Assembly (NCBI GenBank): GCA_027023175.1
Contig: JALVWW010000251.1
Location: 1-8,407, forward strand
Source of the DNA: Campylobacterales bacterium
GTDB lineage: Bacteria; Campylobacterota; Campylobacteria; Campylobacterales; JALSKU01
Reading direction: 5' to 3'
Length of the DNA stretch: 8,407 bases
The notes beneath the pieces were generated by a model. That model searched no databases. It saw only the letters and a program-made list of their open reading frames with translations, and was not told the DNA's origin. Positions 5,817 to 8,407 of the stretch are shown piece after piece. Both the position numbers and the translations under genes were made by a program. Numbering within the stretch: the stretch's first letter is position 1; each line of letters starts with the position of its first letter.

Positions 5817-6892
5817 ATAAAAAAATAGTAATATCAGGTTGGTATGGCCCTGGAAATATTGGTGATGAAGCAATCCTACAAGCAATAATTGATATTTTAG
5901 AGGCTCAATATCCAAATTGTAGTATTACTGCTTTATCTTATAATCCAAAATATACAAAAAAAACACAATTAATTCATGCAGTGCGACAAGTTCCATCAAG
6001 TAAGAAAGGTTGGTTGCGTTCAATTGTTACATTAGATATCTTTAAAACTATAAAAGCAATAAAGGAATGTGACATATTTATTATGGGAGGTGGAGGTTTT
6101 TTATCTGATTGGCAACCAAATGTTCCACGTGATTGGCTAAAGCAAATGAAAATAGCAAAATATTTTAGCAAAGAAACTTGGCTTTATGGTATAGGAGCAG
6201 GGCCGTTCTTGACAGATGAAGGAAGAAAAACGGTAAAGTATTATTTAGAAAATTTTGTTGATAAAATTACTGTAAGAGATAGAGAATCCTTTAATCAATT
6301 AGTCAATAATGTAAAAATCAGTAATAAAGTGAATATTGCAATAGATCCTGTTGCACTAATGAATGTTAGAAAGTACATTAAAACAAATAATTGTAAAGAC
6401 AACTCAATATCTCTTATTTTCACGGAGTATTTTAATAATAAAAATTTTAAAGATGATCAAAGCTATAAATGGGAATTACTTTTTGAAGCATTCTGTGCTC
6501 AAGTTGATGCAGTTATAGATTATGGTAAGACTCCAAAATTAATTTTCTTTCAAAAGAATATTGAAGAAAATTTAGCAAAGAAATTTTTAATGATTTATGG
6601 TGAAAAGATACAAATAGAATTTCCAGCCGATTACAAAGACGCTATCTCATTATTGGATAAATCAGATGCTGTAATTAGTTTTAGGCTGCATGGAAATATT
6701 TTAGCTTATGCACTGAAAAAACCATTTCTTCCTACCATTTATCACCATAAAACAGCTGGATTTCTTGAACATATCAATTATCTATTTAAGGATTTGATTT
6801 TAGAAGTTGGAGATGGTGTTAACTGGAAAGATAAGAATATTGATAAAAAGATTTGGTATAGGAATACCTTAAGCTTTTTAGAAAAAATATAG
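5813..6892 (+). CDS. Polysaccharide pyruvyl transferase family protein
   Basis: Members of PF04230 (CsaB, WcaK, exopolysaccharide ketal-pyruvyl transferases) transfer pyruvate from phosphoenolpyruvate to a glycan, adding a negative charge. From this start (359 aa) the visible features are ISGWYGPGNIGDEAIL (7-22), the family's N-terminal G-x-x-N-x-GD motif; IFIMGGGGFLSDW (88-100); LYGIGAGPF (124-132); ITVRDRES (152-159), the family's V-R-D-x-x-S motif; and ISFRLHGNILAYA (288-300), matching the C-terminal R-x-H-x-x-x-x-A motif. I chose ATG 5813 over the in-frame ATG at 5801 because it gives a 4-base ATGA overlap with the acyltransferase and has GGAA at 5803-5806, six bases upstream. The earlier start would add four residues. 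The acceptor sugar is not predictable. Some family members are annotated only as surface-polysaccharide transferases, so the pyruvyl chemistry is family-level inference. Confidence 0.88.
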   Translation: MNKKIVISGWYGPGNIGDEAILQAIIDILEAQYPNCSITALSYNPKYTKKTQLIHAVRQVPSSKKGWLRSIVTLDIFKTIKAIKECDIFIMGGGGFLSDWQPNVPRDWLKQMKIAKYFSKETWLYGIGAGPFLTDEGRKTVKYYLENFVDKITVRDRESFNQLVNNVKISNKVNIAIDPVALMNVRKYIKTNNCKDNSISLIFTEYFNNKNFKDDQSYKWELLFEAFCAQVDAVIDYGKTPKLIFFQKNIEENLAKKFLMIYGEKIQIEFPADYKDAISLLDKSDAVISFRLHGNILAYALKKPFLPTIYHHKTAGFLEHINYLFKDLILEVGDGVNWKDKNIDKKIWYRNTLSFLEKI

Positions 6893-6900
6893 GTATCAAA

Positions 6901-7950
6901 ATGAAACTAGCACTAATAACCGAATATACAGAAATAGGTGGGGGAGAATCAAATCTTTTAAATTTAGCAGAAGAACTTTCTAAAACTATTGATGTAACAT
7001 TATTTTGCTCTGGAAAAGTTCATGTAGAAGCCATGAAAAGAGGTATCCAAACTGAAGAATTTTTTACACGCAAAAGATGGTTTAAATTTATACCATTAAT
7101 TTCTTATAATACTAATTTAATTAAGAAGCTAGATTCTTATGATATAGTCCATTCGTATTCACTGAATGTATTGCCATTGTTGTTTTTTATCAAATCTAAG
7201 ATTGTATGGACAACTCATGGGTACTGGGAAAAACCGAATGGTCTTAGAGCAAAAGTTATAAATATAATAATAGATAAAGTAATTTCAGTATCAACAGATG
7301 TGGATAGTATTGTAACTATTAAAAAAGAAAAGAAAGAAAAAATATTTTTAGGCACAAATTTTAAAATTGTTGAAAAAAAGAAAATAAGAAAAGATAATAT
7401 AATAGTTATCAATTGTATTGGAAGATTTCAAAGAATAAAAGGTCAAGATTTATTAATAAAAGCTATCAAAATAGTTTCAAATCATACTGATAAGGATATA
7501 GAACTATTATTTATTGGTGATGTAAATGGAAACAATCCCGAGGACATAAACTATAAAAAAGAATTATTAAAACTGAAAGAGGATAACCTCAATAAAAATT
7601 TAAAGATAAGTTTTGAAGGGTTTCAAAGAAATATACAAGAATACATTCTTAATAGTAGTTTTACAGTCATACCATCTAGATATGAATCTTTTAGTATGGT
7701 TACAATAGAGTCTTTATCTTGCAAAACACCAGTCATAGGACCAAATACAGGTGGACTAAAAGATATAATCAATTCTGAAAAAATCGGGTTACTCTTTGAG
7801 CCTGAGAATATTGATGATTTGTCTGCAAAAATCCTAAGTGCTATTAGTAAAAAATTTGATCCAAATGAAATAACTAAAAGAGCAGTATATTTTAGTATTA
7901 AAAATCAAGCTAATCAATATTTAGAACTTTATAGGAAGTTAATAAAATGA
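6901..7950 (+). CDS. GT4-family glycosyltransferase
   Basis: This 349-aa protein has the two-domain GT-B layout of retaining glycosyltransferases that build repeat units on a lipid carrier at the cytoplasmic face. The N-terminal domain has EIGGGESNLLNLAEEL (11-26), the glycine-rich acceptor loop, plus DIVHSYS (81-87) and TTHGYW (104-109). The C-terminal domain (PF00534) starts near 165 with VINCIGRFQRIKGQDLLIKA (169-188), where R175 and K180 are the usual donor-phosphate contacts. LLFIGD (202-207), VIPSRYESFSMVTIESL (256-272) with the E-x7-E pair E262/E270, and PVIGPNTGGLKDII (277-290) follow. It begins eight bases after the pyruvyl transferase stop with TAGGT at 6889-6893 upstream, and its TGA overlaps the next ATG. 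Donor and acceptor sugars cannot be told. Confidence 0.92.
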   Translation: MKLALITEYTEIGGGESNLLNLAEELSKTIDVTLFCSGKVHVEAMKRGIQTEEFFTRKRWFKFIPLISYNTNLIKKLDSYDIVHSYSLNVLPLLFFIKSKIVWTTHGYWEKPNGLRAKVINIIIDKVISVSTDVDSIVTIKKEKKEKIFLGTNFKIVEKKKIRKDNIIVINCIGRFQRIKGQDLLIKAIKIVSNHTDKDIELLFIGDVNGNNPEDINYKKELLKLKEDNLNKNLKISFEGFQRNIQEYILNSSFTVIPSRYESFSMVTIESLSCKTPVIGPNTGGLKDIINSEKIGLLFEPENIDDLSAKILSAISKKFDPNEITKRAVYFSIKNQANQYLELYRKLIK

Positions 7951-8407
7951 AACATAAAATAAAAGTACTTTTGATTACACCATTTTATCCATTCCCAGAG
8001 TATGCTAATGGTGTGAATAAAATCAACTATAATTTATTAAAAGAAAATAGTATTTATAGCATGGATATAATGTCTTTAGTTACACGAGAAGACAGTAGTT
8101 ATTACAAAGAGGAAAATAAATTTAAAAATAGTAAATTTTATAAATTAGATTTTGAACAAAGCAATAAATATCAAGTGCTGCTTAAGTGGTTCTTTACATC
8201 TACCCCATTTAATCTTTTAAAATATAGAAAAGCAAATAATCTCGTTATAAATAAACTAATAGAAATAGAAAAAGAATATGATGTTATACATGTATCTGCA
8301 CCACATCTATTGCCAATCATAAATCAACTTTCAATATCATTATTAAATAAAATAATTTTATTTCCAATAGATTCATTTAGTTTATTTACAAAAAGAAGGA
8401 TTGAAAA
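7947..8407 (+). CDS. Glycosyltransferase, N-terminal part (cut by window end)
   Basis: The gene starts at an ATGA overlap with the preceding glycosyltransferase, with AGGAAG at 7933-7938 eight bases upstream. It stays open to the window edge, giving 153 codons. The start, KVLLITPFYPFPEYANGVNK, followed later by YDVIHVSAPHLLPI (residues about 111-124), is the pattern of an N-terminal GT-B domain: first strand, acceptor loop with a glycine, then the D-V-I-H-x strand. The donor-binding domain with the E-x7-E motif lies outside the window, so GT4 membership is likely but not shown. Codon use and AT content match the upstream operon genes, suggesting a single transcription unit. Confidence 0.82.
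   Translation, partial: MKHKIKVLLITPFYPFPEYANGVNKINYNLLKENSIYSMDIMSLVTREDSSYYKEENKFKNSKFYKLDFEQSNKYQVLLKWFFTSTPFNLLKYRKANNLVINKLIEIEKEYDVIHVSAPHLLPIINQLSISLLNKIILFPIDSFSLFTKRRIE

Noticed and set aside
1..8407. CRISPR arrays, tRNA, rRNA or riboswitches
   Set aside because: I saw no regularly spaced repeats and no tRNA- or rRNA-like sequence. Nearly all the DNA outside 1162-2478 is coding with overlaps or gaps of a few bases.

Overview
This window looks like a surface-glycan biosynthesis locus from a Campylobacterota-type bacterium (Sulfurimonas, Sulfurovum or Arcobacter-like). That is inferred from the pseH-pseI gene order, the AT-rich coding sequence and the protein flavour; no rRNA or other taxonomic marker is present. 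Every gene is on the + strand.

Layout. (1) Bases 1-1161 are the end of a pseudaminic acid block: the tail of a GNAT acetyltransferase (probably PseH) overlapping pseI, the pseudaminate synthase. (2) Bases 1162-1443 hold no intact gene. They contain a strong imperfect palindrome (1186-1250) and what looks like the decayed C-terminal end of an unidentified gene, whose stop codon lies at an insertion-sequence junction. (3) Bases 1444-2457 are a complete-ended but internally deleted IS5-family element. It has 20-bp terminal inverted repeats (18/20), a TAAA target duplication, and a 263-aa transposase that has lost an N-terminal segment and the second catalytic Asp. (4) Bases 2479-3690 are ugd (UDP-glucose 6-dehydrogenase), followed directly by a 117-codon deletion remnant of a CMP-sialic-acid-type cytidylyltransferase (3691-4044). 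(5) From 4046 to the end there is a tightly packed, much more AT-rich polysaccharide operon: a Wzx-type flippase, a hexapeptide-repeat acyltransferase, a polysaccharide pyruvyl transferase, a GT4 glycosyltransferase, and the start of a second glycosyltransferase cut by the window end.

How the parts fit. PseI makes pseudaminic acid, used on flagellin or surface glycans in this phylum. Ugd supplies UDP-glucuronic acid. The downstream genes look like assembly (glycosyltransferases), decoration (O-acetyl and ketal-pyruvyl groups) and export (flippase) of an acidic O-antigen- or capsule-like repeat unit. The middle of the window (about 1160-4045) is a scar zone: one decayed gene end, one crippled IS, one broken nucleotidyltransferase and a marked fall in GC content. 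This is what repeated gene exchange at a glycan locus leaves behind. I see no clearly new system; the most useful observations are the scar-zone structures.
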